Below the pieces are notes generated by a model. The model saw only the letters and a list, made by a program, of their open reading frames with translations, had not been told where the DNA came from and searched no databases. Shown one piece after another: positions 5,850 to 6,143 of a stretch of 6,143 nt of DNA. The stretch comes from Thermomicrobiales bacterium (GTDB lineage: Bacteria; Chloroflexota; Chloroflexia; Thermomicrobiales; UBA6265): contig JADLCW010000385.1 in NCBI GenBank assembly GCA_020847015.1, forward strand, positions 1 to 6,143, given 5' to 3'. Both the position numbers and the translations under genes were made by a program. Each line of letters begins with the position of its first letter. The first letter of the stretch is position 1.

Positions 5850-6143
5850 CTAGTACTGCATGTTGTCGTGGAGCCAGATGTAGCCTTGCGCATTGTCGAC
5901 GGTGATCGGGCCGCCATCGGTGCGGATGAATTTCGGCAAACCGGCTTTGGCCTGGTCGGTGCCGGAGACGGTCAGGTAACCAGCCCAGATCGCCCCGCCG
6001 TGGATGCGCCCGCTGGGGTTGATCACCGAGGCGTAGAGTTTGTTGGCGAGGATCGCCTCGCAGGCGTTCTTCTGACCATCGACGCCGACGATCTTGATCT
6101 GATCTTGCTTGCCGGCGGCTTCGATCACCGACGCCGCGGCCAG
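5850..6143 (-). CDS. Periplasmic sugar-binding protein of an ABC importer, C-terminal part (gene runs off the window)
   Basis: This is the last 97 residues of a solute-binding protein of the RbsB-like family (Peripla_BP_4 fold), which captures a sugar outside the membrane and delivers it to the importer. The frame stays open to the window edge, so the true start lies beyond 6143; the GTG at 6128 is internal. The segment IKIVGVDGQ, followed by an ACEAILANKLYASV stretch and NPSGR, matches the second-lobe hinge region of the family, where a V-G-D-G strand precedes an 'A-I-x-x-G/N-x-L-x-A-T/S-V' helix-strand pair. The protein ends with HDNMQY and a TAG stop. The ATPase and permease genes of the same transporter follow on the same strand, 73 bases downstream. 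The family assignment is firm; the ligand is unknown, though a pentose, hexose or polyol is typical of such sets. Confidence 0.9.
   Translation of the reverse strand: MAAASVIEAAGKQDQIKIVGVDGQKNACEAILANKLYASVINPSGRIHGGAIWAGYLTVSGTDQAKAGLPKFIRTDGGPITVDNAQGYIWLHDNMQY

Noticed and set aside
3176..5905. A 909-codon open frame on the plus strand covering the whole permease and nearly all the ATPase gene
   Set aside because: Its product is dominated by Gln, His, Arg, Asp and Gly in no domain-like order, as expected for the antisense of GC-rich genes, and the minus-strand genes beneath it have clear ABC motifs throughout.
5777..5917. A 47-residue N-terminal extension of the ATPase, starting at 5917
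   Set aside because: It would overlap the end of the binding-protein gene and run through the stem-loop. It reads as Ser/Thr/Arg-rich sequence unlike the family, whereas the ATG at 5776 has a ribosome site and fits the usual length.

Overview
The window is high-GC bacterial DNA. Every gene I can support lies on the minus strand, so it is read here from high to low coordinates. The content is ordinary accessory metabolism: the tail of a sugar ABC importer operon, a small membrane protein of unknown function, and a two-gene catabolic pair. The phylum cannot be fixed from this sequence. A degenerate copy of the dispersed element whose spurious translation contains HPERSEGS, together with the RbsABC-type importer, would suit a Chloroflexota (Thermomicrobia-like) genome, but that is a weak inference.

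Region 3182-6143 (minus): an RbsABC-type importer. It holds the C-terminal 97 residues of a periplasmic sugar-binding protein (cut by the window edge), a 511-residue ATPase with two nucleotide-binding domains, and a 349-residue permease. A strong stem-loop (5794-5834) fills the gap between the binding-protein and ATPase genes. ATPase and permease are only 9 bases apart. A perfect 11-bp hairpin (3115-3143) lies just past the permease stop and probably ends or protects the transcript.

Region 2700-3181: non-coding as far as I can support. It carries the hairpin, a small tandem repeat array (about 3020-3104) that runs into the HPERSEGS-type element, and about 300 bases without an assignable gene.

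Region 458-2699 (minus): a four-helix membrane protein of unknown function, a 119-base gap, then a metal-dependent cyclase/formamidase-family hydrolase whose stop codon overlaps the start of a short-chain dehydrogenase (ATGA). The importer would bring in a sugar or related polyol. The dehydrogenase and the cyclase-family hydrolase could act on it or on a lactone or amide intermediate, but the substrate cannot be read from the sequence.

Region 1-457: GC-rich sequence with long open frames on both strands and no convincing start codon. I assign no gene there.

I found no sign of a novel defence, mobile or RNA system. The points most worth a second look are the intercistronic stem-loop, the heavily altered second nucleotide-binding domain, an Asp in place of the catalytic Asn in the dehydrogenase, and the repeat array.
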